A stretch of DNA of 53,352 bases. It comes from Thalassotalea sp. GTDB taxonomy: Bacteria > Pseudomonadota > Gammaproteobacteria > Enterobacterales > Alteromonadaceae. The notes beneath the pieces are model-generated. The model was not told the DNA's origin. It did no database searches and saw only the letters and a list, made by a program, of their open reading frames with translations. The position numbers were made by a program, and so were the translations under genes. This document shows, piece by piece, positions 15,932 through 24,633 of the stretch; the stretch's first letter is position 1; each line of letters begins with the position of its first letter. The stretch covers positions 1 through 53,352 of the forward strand of contig JAKVCY010000061.1 of NCBI GenBank assembly GCA_022448425.1. The letters run 5' to 3'.

Positions 15932-16324
15932 ATGAAAAAATTTAAGCTTATCGGTCTTATATTAGGACTATCTTTCGCAGGCGCAAGTAGCGCGCAATCA
16001 TATGAGTTTGTGGCCACAGACAACAAAGTCGAAACCCAGTTTTGCGTACATGCAGGCAACAACAATGCGAGTAAAATGAAGTCACTGTTAAGACAAATGG
16101 ATATTCGTAAACGCAAAGCAAACATCAATGCTATCCAATGCAACGATATATCAGCTGCAAAATTTGCCTACAAGTATGGCGCAGCAGATACTTTTAATTA
16201 CCTCAACACTTTAAGTTTCGGTCGCAATAAAGTACGAACCTCTGTGAGCATTCGTGATGTAGCCAAACTTAATAAAGACAACGAGTTGAAGCCAATTGTA
16301 GTGGAGGTTTCATCTGGCATTTAG
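15932..16324 (+). CDS. DUF3718 family exported protein
   Basis: A 130-residue exported protein. The signal peptide MKKFKLIGLILGLSFAGASS is followed by the compact DUF3718 domain: FVATDNKVETQFCVHAG, a basic helix (MKSLLRQMDIRKRKANINAIQCND) and FAYKYGAADTFNYLN. Two Cys (in QFCVHAG and IQCND) could form a disulfide. The ATG at 15932 has GGAG at 7-8 bases; a further in-frame ATG six bases upstream would be too close to it. The family is found in marine gammaproteobacteria and has no known role. A strong terminator follows. Confidence 0.85.
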   Translation: MKKFKLIGLILGLSFAGASSAQSYEFVATDNKVETQFCVHAGNNNASKMKSLLRQMDIRKRKANINAIQCNDISAAKFAYKYGAADTFNYLNTLSFGRNKVRTSVSIRDVAKLNKDNELKPIVVEVSSGI

Positions 16325-16424
16325 TCGCTATTGCTGGGTGAAGTACTTGCTACTATTCAGTTTTGTGGCAGAGACATTAACCAACCAATAATATAACGAG
16401 TTCAAACGTTGTAACCACCATATT

Positions 16425-16458
16425 CGCCAAGCAGTTAGCCCTCGCTTGGCGCTTTTTC
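16425..16458 (+). terminator. Rho-independent terminator after the DUF3718 gene
   Basis: Stem CGCCAAGC/GCTTGGCG with an 11-base loop, followed by CTTTTTCT on the plus strand, about 100 bases past the DUF3718 stop. Confidence 0.8.
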
Positions 16459-16508
16459 TCTTGGCTTGCCGTCTAAATTGATGGCGCCCTCCCCCAAATA
16501 CACTGAAG

Positions 16509-17469
16509 ATGCTCTATCACTTGTTTACCTTTGCTTATCTTTTCTTTGTTTATCTTTATTTGGTAGCCGACGTAACAGAAATGAAATCCGCCTTATCTAT
16601 AGAGCGAGATTTAGCTATGTTATGCGTACCGCTACAATTAAAGCTGAGTGCTAGCGAATAGCACAATAGCAATCAACAAGCTTCTTCCTCGACAAAGGAA
16701 TACATTGACGGCCTGTTTGCCAATCTACCGACCGATGAAAAAATAATGGTCAATGAATACAACTTTGCAGACAAACAAAGCCCAATGACCTTCGGTAAAG
16801 CCTGTACATGGGCAGATGCTATCAAAAAGGGCGGTGAATATAAGTCAATGAATCCTTGGCATTACGTCAATGTTGAACGTGACGTTGACCAAATTCATGC
16901 TCACTCATGCCAAAACGATTGTATAACTCAAGCAATACCATTCCATAGCCAACAGCTAACAGCTAACAAAAGGAAAAACAAACCGCGAACGACTAGAGGC
17001 CCTTATGTTTTTAGGGCATTGGGTCGGCGATATTCATCAACCTATGCGTGTTAGTTTTGCTGACGATTGGGGTGGAAATAAAACCAAGGTAAATGCAGCA
17101 GGTGAAAAGTGTGACAACATCCAATGGCTATGGGATCAATGCTTACTGCCTAGACAAACACCTGAAATCAAATTGGCACAACAATATGCAGACTTATTAC
17201 CAATACTTTCAGCATTTAGTCAAAAGCAAATAGCAGACTGGCAAAAAGCAAACGTAATCGAGTGGGCAAACGAGTCATTAACGCTTGCCAGAAATCAGCA
17301 GGTCAAATACTGCGAACTAAATGGCGACACATGTGTATCGAATAGCCAACAGCCGATTAAGCTCACGGAAGCTGAACTAGATGCACTGTCATTGATTTTA
17401 AATACTCCCGTAAAACAAGCTACCGTGGGACTCGCTCATCACCTCGACAATCTCGTTTCGAATCCTTAA
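16509..17469 (+). pseudogene. S1/P1 nuclease family, broken
   Basis: Remnant of a secreted zinc-dependent S1/P1 nuclease. The frame from the ATG at 16509 starts with a hydrophobic stretch, but an in-frame TAG at 16659-16661 stops it and the N-terminal Trp/His metal-site region is not recognisable. The same frame resumes with EYIDGLFANLPTDEK, FGKACTWADAIK and WHYVNVERD. At 16953-16966 the 7-base unit CAGCTAA is tandemly duplicated, which shifts the frame. Removing one copy joins FHSQQLTKGKTNRERLEAL to LMFLGHWVGDIHQPM, the zinc-binding core. The rest, including the DDWGGN turn and a long C-terminal helical part, stays open to the stop at 17469. Two lesions mean it is very unlikely to make active enzyme. 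Confidence 0.9.
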
Positions 17470-17565
17470 TTCACTATGTCTTTAGAGAGTGGCGTTACCT
17501 TTTTTCACACAAACAAGCGTTGAAATAGGGTTACGCCGTTCGCTCATTCCGGTTAGTCATTCTGG

Positions 17566-18855
17566 TTACTTAGAAGCATTCTTCGCCGCTATCCATTGCG
17601 ACATATACTGGCTACTCTTGTGTGAATGGTGATTAAGCATTAAGCCAATAAAGTTCCGGCTTCGATAGCCTTCAACATCTCGAACAATCTCGGCTATTTG
17701 GCTAAAAAACTGTGTTAAACGATCATCTTTAGCAAACAATGTTTTCCTATTTGCTTCAGCTAATTGGCTAGCCGCCTGCCAACGGGTTTCAGACTGATAA
17801 AGTTCAATGGCATTATCGACAATATCATCCACATGATTAGCAACTGCGCCTGCCCATGCATTAGCGGTTTCCATGCCCTCAGCACCTATATCGGTTGTCA
17901 CTGATGGCGTACCACATAACATTGCATCAGCGAGTTTGCCTTTGATGCCCGCACCAAACCTAAGAGGAGCTAGCAATACTCTAGCCTGCTCTACCACTTG
18001 ATAAGCGTCATCAGCCCAACCTTTCACGAGGAAACCCGATTTGGCACAGTGTAAATCTGTCGCTTTCTTAGGTGGATAGGCGCCATAAATATGGAGTTCA
18101 GCTTTGGGGAGTTGCTTTCGAATTTTTGGCCAAATTTGCTGTTTAAGCCACAGCACGGAATTCCAGTTTGGCGCATGTCTGAAGTTTCCAATAGAGACAA
18201 AGTGCTCGCGCGCATCATAGGGTTTGACAGCTTTGGTTAAGGCTTCTTCTTCGAAGAAAAATGGCAAGTATGACAATAAATGGCTGGGAACTTGGTATAC
18301 GTCCTCTAGCAATTTAATTTCGGCGGGAGAAATCATAATCGTGACGTCACAGCGCAAAATCGCTGCCACTTCCCTAATGGCCAATTCTGTTTGTAAATCC
18401 GTAGTATCTAATGAGCCAGTTGCTTTGTATGCTTGATGTCTTGCATTGCGAAGACTTTGAAGATCCTCAGTATCGAGAATACGAATAGCGTTAGGGCATC
18501 TTTTTGCCACTCGCCAGCCAAACTGCTCTTCAATCATGTAGCGGTCGTACATAACCACATCAGGCGAGAGTGCTTCAACAAAGGTATCGAAACTATCACA
18601 GTTTAAACGAATGTCTTGGCAAGCAATGCCAAGCCTGTCGAGGTCGACCATATGCTCTGAGCGCTGCGCTGCACTCGCAAAGGTGATTTGATAGCCTTCT
18701 TCATGAAATAACGCAACAAGTTGCATCATACGATAACCAGCAGCTGATGAATTGGGCTCTGGCCACACCCAACCAATGATTAATAATTTCGGCTTATCAG
18801 ATGGACCGACAGATAAATCGACATGAGAAGCAGGAGATTGAGTAATTGCTGACAC
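17566..18855 (-). CDS. Glycosyltransferase, family 4-like (GT-B)
   Basis: A 429-residue cytoplasmic glycosyltransferase of the GT-B fold. The N-terminal Rossmann domain begins with LLIIGWVWPEPNSSAAGYRM (acceptor side), and the C-terminal domain from about 215 carries FVSIGNFRHAPNWNSVLWL, LHIYGAYPP and the nucleotide-sugar motif RFGAGIKGKLADAMLCGTPSV followed by TDIGAEGM. The start is GTG with a weak GGACGAG upstream. It stands alone, with no polysaccharide, LPS or glycan genes around it, so donor and acceptor are unknown. The protein does not look truncated. Confidence 0.9.
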   Translation of the reverse strand: MSAITQSPASHVDLSVGPSDKPKLLIIGWVWPEPNSSAAGYRMMQLVALFHEEGYQITFASAAQRSEHMVDLDRLGIACQDIRLNCDSFDTFVEALSPDVVMYDRYMIEEQFGWRVAKRCPNAIRILDTEDLQSLRNARHQAYKATGSLDTTDLQTELAIREVAAILRCDVTIMISPAEIKLLEDVYQVPSHLLSYLPFFFEEEALTKAVKPYDAREHFVSIGNFRHAPNWNSVLWLKQQIWPKIRKQLPKAELHIYGAYPPKKATDLHCAKSGFLVKGWADDAYQVVEQARVLLAPLRFGAGIKGKLADAMLCGTPSVTTDIGAEGMETANAWAGAVANHVDDIVDNAIELYQSETRWQAASQLAEANRKTLFAKDDRLTQFFSQIAEIVRDVEGYRSRNFIGLMLNHHSHKSSQYMSQWIAAKNASK

Positions 18856-18985
18856 AAGATAACTCGTCCGGGGAAATTAGCGCTAGTTTATCGAATTTGA
18901 ATGCGTAATTCAGCAAGTATGGCGCGTCTAAACACGTACTTCGCAGCAAATATGTGCTATCGCCACACGATACAATTGCCCTGCA

Positions 18986-19261
18986 ATACCAGTTGAGTTA
19001 AATATTTGGTCATTCAGCGAGAATTTAAAGGCTTATAGGCACTGGTTTTGTGCTCCTGCAAAACCTTAGCACCTACATCCATGTAGGCGTGCCGTTGATT
19101 GCAGAGAATGGTCACTCTCGACAACTGCGTCCTGCGTTGTCCTAATTCACCACATCCATGTGGTTCCATTGTCAAAATCAATAACGCAGCATATAAGCCT
19201 TTTAAACTCGTCCTCTGGGAGCTTGTCAGGGAAGTGGTTAAATATTTATTTCAATTGGTAT
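18986..19261. repeat. Intergenic repeat element with terminal inverted repeats
   Basis: A 276-bp non-coding unit bounded by imperfect 22-bp inverted ends (18986-19007 and 19240-19261, both beginning ATACCA and ending AAATATTT when read inward). Inside are several small palindromes: CCTACAT-CC-ATGTAGG, CCACAT-CC-ATGTGG and GACAAC/GTTGTC. Its left end (core TTGGTCATTCAGCGAGAATT) recurs at 33050-33112. It has no transposase, so it is a MITE-like or REP-like family. I associate such repeats with Colwelliaceae genomes, from memory only. Confidence 0.75.
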
Positions 19262-19288
19262 AAAAGTTACGAATAAATAACGGCCATT

Positions 19289-19314
19289 AAAAAAGCGAGC
19301 CTTAGCTCGCTTTT
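19289..19314 (-). terminator. Terminator after fkpA
   Basis: Stem GCGAGC/GCTCGC with loop TAAG on the minus strand and a six-T tail. It lies about 40 bases after the fkpA stop. A T run on the other side could make it bidirectional. Confidence 0.85.
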
Positions 19315-19354
19315 ATCATTCCGTAGTCCTTGAAAAAAGGATTGTAGAAATTTA

Positions 19355-20131
19355 CTAGTGTGCGTGGCCGTCGTTACCACCAACCTCAGCTACAGGCTCA
19401 GGCTTTTGAATTTCAAGAAGTTCAATCTCAAAATTCAATACTGAGTTACCCGGAATGCGAGGTGGGTTACCCATTGGGCCGTAAGCTAAGTCTGAAGGAA
19501 TTGTGAACTTGTACTTACTGCCTACAGACATTAACTGAACACCTTCAGTCCAACCACGAATCACATGGTTTAATGGGAATACTGATGGCTCACCACGATC
19601 TACCGAGCTATCGAATTTCTCACCATTTAAGAAAGTACCTGTATAGTGTACTTTAACGGTATCAGTAGCTGCTGGCTTCTCACCTTCACCTTCAGTGATA
19701 ATTTCATACTGAATACCTGATTCAGTTGTCATTACACCTTCGCGCTTAGCATTTTCAGCTAAGTAATTTTCGCCTTCAGCTTTTGCATCTTCAGCTTTTT
19801 TAGCAATTTGTTCTTGCTGCTTAGCTTTCATTTGTTGGTCAAGCGCCATTAATAAGCTTTGAATTTCTTCTTGCTCTAACTGCGACTTACCATCAATGCT
19901 TTCAGTAAAGCCTTTCAAGATTAGCGACTTGTCTAATTCAAGACCTAGCTCTGAGTGCTGTTCTAGGTTACGTTGCATATACAAGCCAATTGACGCACCT
20001 AAACCGTAAGATTGCTTATCTAATTCTGTTTCAAGAACCGCAACCGCTGGTTCTTCTTTTTTCACTTCTTGCTGACAGCCAAAAACTGACACAAGCGCAA
20101 CTGCAACCAAAGCTGGTTTAAACAATTTCAT
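19355..20131 (-). CDS. fkpA: FKBP-type peptidyl-prolyl isomerase (FkpA/Mip-like lipoprotein)
   Basis: A 258-residue envelope folding factor that isomerises Xaa-Pro bonds. The N-terminal signal ends in VFGC (Cys19), so it is probably a lipoprotein, unlike soluble E. coli FkpA. The FKBP_N dimerisation domain of helices is at about 35-125, and the FKBP domain at about 135-245 has VKVHYTGTFLNGEKFDSS, FPLNHVIRGWTEG, the YGPMGNPPRIPGNSVLNFEIEL core and the usual aromatic pocket residues. The tail GGNDGHAH is His-rich. GGAG precedes the ATG. It lies next to slyX and yheV as in enterobacteria, which supports the gene name. Confidence 0.93.
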   Translation of the reverse strand: MKLFKPALVAVALVSVFGCQQEVKKEEPAVAVLETELDKQSYGLGASIGLYMQRNLEQHSELGLELDKSLILKGFTESIDGKSQLEQEEIQSLLMALDQQMKAKQQEQIAKKAEDAKAEGENYLAENAKREGVMTTESGIQYEIITEGEGEKPAATDTVKVHYTGTFLNGEKFDSSVDRGEPSVFPLNHVIRGWTEGVQLMSVGSKYKFTIPSDLAYGPMGNPPRIPGNSVLNFEIELLEIQKPEPVAEVGGNDGHAH

Positions 20132-20258
20132 TTACTTCTCCAAATGAACAAACCAATGAATATCGGCTAACGCCATGATTTTTATTATTGTTGTTCAATA
20201 GCATAAAAAAACACTTATACTAACGGCTATTGATGTCAGAAAAAAGTATTAAATATTG

Positions 20259-21254
20259 ATGAAAACTAATCGCTTGTTTTATCTGTGTAATTTATCTCTG
20301 GTAGCCGCATTATTGAGCGCGTGTCAGCCCTCAGGTGATGCGCCAATTGAGCGTTTTCGACATGCCGCTGAAGGAGCCTACGCAGCCGATATTTCGAACG
20401 ATGGTAAGTTAAGCGTTGTCTCGTCAATACATCATGGCATCAGTGTTTGGGATCTCGACAATAATGCCCTCAAATACACCTGGTCTCAGCAACAAGACAA
20501 TGCCGATAATCTAGTACTAGCTATCGATATCGCCGACAACAACACTCACGCGCTAACGGCTAGCAAAGAGAACTTTTCTTTGTGGAGCACCGAAACCGGC
20601 GAGTCTGAAGGCTTCTGGCAGGTAAGAGAATCAAGCATACGAGACATCGCCGTATCCAATAATGGTAATCACATTTTACTTGGTAAATCCAATGGCACGG
20701 TCGTTCACGTCACCATGAACTCTGGCCGCCGACTTGAATTTTTAGGTCACAGCGACCGCATTAATACCGTCGATATGCTACCGAATGGTCGCGTTGCAAT
20801 CTCGGGCGGCAACGACTTTATCGCCTATGTCTGGGATACGGTTTCTGGGCAGGTAATCTACCAATTTAACCACCCAAGTCGTGTCACTATGGTAGCACTA
20901 GATCCAAAAGGTCGATACGCATTTACTGCAGACAGCAAAAAAGCTGCTCACATTTGGAACTTAAAAACGGGGAAGTTGGTTAACAGCTTAAAGTACACTA
21001 ATCGCCAAGAAGTCTTTAGCTCAGTGCGTTTTTCACCAGACGGGGCACATTTATTGACAGGCGCGCCATCACGCAAAGTAAGCTTATGGGTAATTGGTAC
21101 AGGACAACGTTTGGAAAGTTGGCGAGTAACGCCGCGAGACGATATTAGACCTGCTGGAGCCGTTGTGTATAGTGCTGCTTTTCGCGATAATAACCACTTT
21201 ATCACCGAAAGCTCTTCGGGCTTTGCCGAACTATGGCAACTTCCCGTCCCCTAA
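20259..21254 (+). CDS. WD40-repeat lipoprotein
   Basis: A 331-residue beta-propeller protein. The signal peptide ends in LLSAC, giving a lipoprotein with the propeller in the periplasm. WD-like repeats run from about residue 35 to the end, with GISVWDLD, NFSLWSTETG, IAYVWDTVSG, AAHIWNLKTG, VSLWVIGTG and AELWQL, which suggests six or seven blades. No enzyme motif is seen, so it is probably a binding scaffold. ATG 20259 is chosen over a TTG one codon earlier. It lies between fkpA and slyX on the slyX strand with only 20 bases to slyX. Similar proteins occur at this position in related marine genera, from memory. Confidence 0.9.
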   Translation: MKTNRLFYLCNLSLVAALLSACQPSGDAPIERFRHAAEGAYAADISNDGKLSVVSSIHHGISVWDLDNNALKYTWSQQQDNADNLVLAIDIADNNTHALTASKENFSLWSTETGESEGFWQVRESSIRDIAVSNNGNHILLGKSNGTVVHVTMNSGRRLEFLGHSDRINTVDMLPNGRVAISGGNDFIAYVWDTVSGQVIYQFNHPSRVTMVALDPKGRYAFTADSKKAAHIWNLKTGKLVNSLKYTNRQEVFSSVRFSPDGAHLLTGAPSRKVSLWVIGTGQRLESWRVTPRDDIRPAGAVVYSAAFRDNNHFITESSSGFAELWQLPVP

Positions 21255-21274
21255 CAAGCATTAAGCCTATTCAT

Positions 21275-21499
21275 ATGAGTACAGATCTAAACGCGCTGGA
21301 AAAACGCATTGAAACCTTGGAAGCAAAAAATGCCTTCCAAGAAGATGTGATTGAACAGCTAAACCAAGAAATATCAATTCACCAAGCCAGTATTGCTGAA
21401 TTGAAAGAAAACATGCAGCTTATCGCGAAGCGACTAAAAGATTCATCGCCGTCAAATATCTTAAAGCCAGAGGAGGAGCCGCCTCCGCCTCATTACTAA
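21275..21499 (+). CDS. slyX: SlyX family protein
   Basis: A 74-residue coiled-coil protein: MSTDLNALEKRIETLEAK followed by heptads to about residue 52 and the Pro-rich end PEEEPPPPHY, which is the family signature. The function is unknown; in enterobacteria it also lies beside fkpA. The ATG at 21275 agrees with family length. An in-frame upstream start inside the preceding gene is unlikely. It is probably cotranscribed with the WD40 gene. Confidence 0.93.
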   Translation: MSTDLNALEKRIETLEAKNAFQEDVIEQLNQEISIHQASIAELKENMQLIAKRLKDSSPSNILKPEEEPPPPHY

Positions 21500-21529
21500 T
21501 TCCTGACGTAATGCGCGTCGTCGAAAATT

Positions 21530-21724
21530 TTAGTCTGGGCTAAATACACCGATGACTTGTTCACTGGCGCGCACACCTTTAGCAATATGTTCTTCAGGCT
21601 GAGACATTTGCTCGCCACAGCTTACACACGTTACCTTTTCTACGCCATCTTCTTTGGTTAAGGCCATAGTATCCATCGCCTTACATTTTGGGCAGATTGC
21701 CCCCGCAATAAATCGTTTTTTCAA
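21530..21724 (-). CDS. yheV: YheV family putative zinc-ribbon protein
   Basis: A 64-residue protein with two Cys pairs (CPKC at about 11-14 and CVSC at about 33-36) that form a zinc ribbon, a layout typical of YheV. The start MKKRFIAGAICPKC matches the family. It is divergent from yheS with 97 bases between the start codons. In E. coli it lies in the same neighbourhood (slyX, slyD, yheV, kefB, kefG, yheS). The role is unknown. Confidence 0.92.
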   Translation of the reverse strand: MKKRFIAGAICPKCKAMDTMALTKEDGVEKVTCVSCGEQMSQPEEHIAKGVRASEQVIGVFSPD

Positions 21725-21821
21725 AATATCACCTGATACGTGAAATGAGTCACTATTTTACTTGAACCCGTTAAGGGATAAAAGCGACAATAGCGCCAAT
21801 TTTAGCTTTGAGGAAAACCGA

Positions 21822-23726
21822 TTGATTACCGCCCAAGACCTTAGCGTTTATCGTGGTGCTAAGCCACTAATTACCGATGCAACTTTTACTATCCACGCCA
21901 ACCATAAGGTGGGATTAGTCGGTGCAAATGGCTGCGGTAAATCATCACTTTTCGCTGTTTTTCTTGCACAATTACAAGCAGATAAAGGCGAGCTTAAAAT
22001 GCCAGCAGGGTGGAAAACCGCCACCGTAAAACAAGAAACGCCAGCGCTCGACTGTTCTGCTCTTGATTACGTTATCGATGGCGATACAGATTATCGTGAT
22101 ATCGAAACCAAGCTGGAAGCTGCTCGCAATGCTAACGACGGCAACTTAGAAGCGACTTTATTGAATCAGCTAGACACTATCAATGGTTATAGCTTGCCAG
22201 CCCGCGCTGGTGAATTGTTGCATGGTTTAGGCTTCTCGCAAGCAGAATTAGAACGCCCGGTAAAAAGCTTTTCAGGTGGTTGGCGCATGCGACTTAACTT
22301 AGCACAGGCCCTTATTAGCCGTGCTGACTTATTACTGCTGGATGAACCCACCAACCACTTGGACTTAGATGCGGTAATTTGGCTTCAACGCTGGCTTAAG
22401 CGTTACGACGGCACGCTAGTACTTATTTCACATGACCGCGACTTCCTCGACGATGTCATTGACCAAATCCTGCATATCGAGCATCAAAAAGCAAAGCTCT
22501 ACTCTGGTAACTACACCGCCTTTGAACGTCAACGTGCAGAGCACTTAGCGCAACAAGATGCAGCTTTTCAAAAACAGCAACGAGAAATTGCTCACCTAAC
22601 GAAATTCGTTGACCGCTTCCGTGCCAAAGCTAGCAAGGCAAAACAAGCGCAGAGCCGCTTGAAACGCTTGCAGAAACTACCTGACCTTGCACCTGCCCAT
22701 GTTGATAGCCAGTTTACGTTTGCATTTGATAAACCTGAACACCTACCCTACCCATTATTGTCGTTAACCGGCACTAATTGTGGCTACGGAGACATTCACA
22801 TTCTTGGCGGCGTGAATATTACGCTCGTACCGGGCGCTCGTTTAGGCTTGTTAGGGCGAAACGGTGCGGGTAAATCAACGCTCATTAAAACATTGGCGGG
22901 AGAGTTAGCCCTTATGACGGGCGAGCGATTCTGTGCACAAGAACTCAGTATTGGCTACTTCTCACAGCATCAACTTGAGCAACTTCACCCGAATTCAACA
23001 GCGATTGAGCATATCTTGCGTGCTAATCCCGCATTTGGCGAATTGGATGCACGCAACTATTTAGGCCGTTTTGGTTTTAGCGGCGACCAAGCCTTAGCAC
23101 TAGCAGACACCATGTCTGGCGGCGAAAAAGCACGTTTGGTTTTGGCGCTTATCGTATTAGAAAAGCCACAACTACTGCTGTTGGATGAACCAACTAACCA
23201 CCTTGATTTAGAAATGCGTCAAGCACTTGTGATGGCGCTTCAAGACTTTGAGGGCGCAATCATTTTGATTGCCCATGATCGCTATCTTTTAGAATCTTGT
23301 GTCGATGAATTTTTATTGGTTGGCCAAGGTAAAGTGACAGAATTTAGTGGTGATATTGACGATTACCAGCAATGGTTAAACGATGATAAAAAATTAACGG
23401 CTAGCCAACAGAATAAAAGCACGAAAGATAGCACTAGTAATGTTGATAAAAAGCAACAACGTCAACAACAAGCTGAACTAAGAAAGCAAACCGCGCCTTA
23501 TCGCAAGCAAGTAGAAAAGCTCAATAAGCAAATGGAAAAATGGCAAGCGTCGCTCGATGAAGTCGAAGGCATTCTTGCAGAAGGCAGTATCTACCAATCT
23601 GACGATAAAGCTAAACTGACTGACTTACTGAAAAAACAAGCAAAACTAACGGATGATATCGCAGAAGCAGAGATGGAATGGCTTGATTTGGAAGAAAAAA
23701 TTGATGTCATCATGAACAATTGCTAA
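21822..23726 (+). CDS. yheS: ABC-F family ATPase YheS
   Basis: A soluble protein of about 634 residues with two ABC ATPase domains and no membrane part, of the ABC-F group that acts on ribosomes. The first cassette has Walker A GANGCGKSS, signature SFSGGWRMRL and Walker B LLLLDEPTNHLDL; the second has GRNGAGKST, TMSGGEKARLVLAL and LLLLDEPTNHLDL. The linker between them (about 235-310) is basic. A charged coiled-coil tail follows from about 540. I prefer the TTG at 21822, preceded by GAGGA at seven bases and matching family N termini (ITAQDLSVYRG), over the longer in-frame TTG at 21762. Confidence 0.93.
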   Translation: MITAQDLSVYRGAKPLITDATFTIHANHKVGLVGANGCGKSSLFAVFLAQLQADKGELKMPAGWKTATVKQETPALDCSALDYVIDGDTDYRDIETKLEAARNANDGNLEATLLNQLDTINGYSLPARAGELLHGLGFSQAELERPVKSFSGGWRMRLNLAQALISRADLLLLDEPTNHLDLDAVIWLQRWLKRYDGTLVLISHDRDFLDDVIDQILHIEHQKAKLYSGNYTAFERQRAEHLAQQDAAFQKQQREIAHLTKFVDRFRAKASKAKQAQSRLKRLQKLPDLAPAHVDSQFTFAFDKPEHLPYPLLSLTGTNCGYGDIHILGGVNITLVPGARLGLLGRNGAGKSTLIKTLAGELALMTGERFCAQELSIGYFSQHQLEQLHPNSTAIEHILRANPAFGELDARNYLGRFGFSGDQALALADTMSGGEKARLVLALIVLEKPQLLLLDEPTNHLDLEMRQALVMALQDFEGAIILIAHDRYLLESCVDEFLLVGQGKVTEFSGDIDDYQQWLNDDKKLTASQQNKSTKDSTSNVDKKQQRQQQAELRKQTAPYRKQVEKLNKQMEKWQASLDEVEGILAEGSIYQSDDKAKLTDLLKKQAKLTDDIAEAEMEWLDLEEKIDVIMNNC

Positions 23727-23829
23727 CAATTTAGGCTTGGTAAACAAATGATCTTTAAGGCAAAATGAAAGACTGTTTGCTACACTAACACTAACATTAA
23801 CAGTTTCATTTAATATCGAGCGAGTATTT

Positions 23830-24555
23830 ATGAACAAGTTTACCTTAACATCAATAGCTATCTTACTTTCCACAGCGTCACTGGCTACTACTGCCGCAGA
23901 TTTGAAATCGGGCATTTTTGAGCTAAACCGCGGGCAATTTAAGGCAGCAATGGAAGAATTTCAGCCACTTCTGGAAGAGGGGTACGCGCCGGCACAATAT
24001 CAAGTTGGCTTAATGCACAAAAATGGCTGGGGTATGCGAAAAGACCTCAAAACAGCACACAAGTTGTTCACATTAGCCGCGGATCAAAACTATCCAGATG
24101 CGCAGTTTGAGCTAGCCTTGATGTACACAGAAGGTGAGCCTGTTAAGAAAGATTTGAAGAAGGCTTTTGAACTTACAAAGTTAGCCGCTAAAAAAGGCCT
24201 AGCAAGTGCACAGTTTAACTTAGGCGTTATGTATGCAAATGCTACTGGCACTTACCGTGATAATACCAAAGCGGTGCGCGAATATGAGAAAGCTGCAAGA
24301 CAAAACTACGCACTCGCACAGTTCAATTTAGCGCTTATGCACTTTGAAGGTAAAGGCACCGAGAAAAGCTTAGAACAATCTTACGTCTGGAATACTATCG
24401 CATCACGCAATGGCTACGGTCCAGCTGAAAAAAGTCGAGTGTTAGACGAACGCCAAATGGGTGTTAAGGCAATCGAGAAAGCACGCGAAAAAGCAGAAAC
24501 ACTTTACCAAAACATTCGCGCTCAAGAAGAACTGCGCGCAAAGAGTGATTTTTAA
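23830..24555 (+). CDS. Sel1-repeat (TPR-like) exported protein
   Basis: A 241-residue protein with a signal peptide (MNKFTLTSIAILLSTASLAT, cleavage after about 22) and four to five Sel1-like repeats between about 35 and 195, recognised by AQYQVGLMHKNGWGMRKDLKTA, AQFELALMYTEGEPVKKDL, AQFNLGVMYANATG and AQFNLALMHFEGKGTEKSL. Such periplasmic solenoids serve as protein-interaction adaptors. It ends in a charged helix. GAGCGAG lies before the ATG. It sits between yheS and the small DUF3149 gene on the same strand. The partner is unknown. Confidence 0.92.
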   Translation: MNKFTLTSIAILLSTASLATTAADLKSGIFELNRGQFKAAMEEFQPLLEEGYAPAQYQVGLMHKNGWGMRKDLKTAHKLFTLAADQNYPDAQFELALMYTEGEPVKKDLKKAFELTKLAAKKGLASAQFNLGVMYANATGTYRDNTKAVREYEKAARQNYALAQFNLALMHFEGKGTEKSLEQSYVWNTIASRNGYGPAEKSRVLDERQMGVKAIEKAREKAETLYQNIRAQEELRAKSDF

Positions 24556-24563
24556 TCACGAAT

Positions 24564-24577
24564 TTGATCTACATCAC
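24564..24577 (+). promoter_or_regulatory. CRP/FNR-type site upstream of the DUF3149 gene
   Basis: TTGAT, four bases, ATCAC matches the FNR consensus at 9 of 10 positions. The overlapping TTTGA, six bases, TCACA matches CRP at 9 of 10. It is centred about 64 bases before the ATG of the small gene. Confidence 0.55.
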
Positions 24578-24588
24578 AATCTAAATTA

Positions 24589-24628
24589 GCTCCTTAATTA
24601 CAATAGCATCAGTAACTAATTAAGGAGC
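24589..24628 (+). promoter_or_regulatory. Hairpin enclosing the DUF3149 ribosome binding site
   Basis: Perfect 12-bp inverted arms (GCTCCTTAATTA at 24589-24600, TAATTAAGGAGC at 24617-24628, 16-base loop). The right arm contains the AAGGAG Shine-Dalgarno, and the ATG follows five bases later. In RNA this would hide the ribosome site. It could also be a terminator for the Sel1 gene, but no T run follows. Confidence 0.65.
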
Positions 24629-24633
24629 GTGTC

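Larger units (their letters stand above)
18856..19354. other. 499-bp intergenic region dominated by a repeat element
   Basis: No coding signal is seen. Most of the stretch is the 276-bp element listed separately, followed by the fkpA terminator. Confidence 0.6.

Noticed and set aside
16466..16654. Open frame for a 62-residue peptide upstream of the nuclease remnant
   Set aside because: It is out of frame with the nuclease homology, lacks a ribosome site and overlaps a terminator. The nuclease frame from 16509 accounts for this DNA better.
18986..19261. Repeat element as a CRISPR array or insertion sequence
   Set aside because: No regularly spaced identical repeats with unique spacers and no transposase frame; the structure is a palindrome-rich intergenic repeat.
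24589..24628. The 12-bp inverted repeat as a simple terminator of the Sel1-repeat gene
   Set aside because: No T run follows the stem, and its right arm contains the ribosome site of the next gene, so a translational role is more likely.
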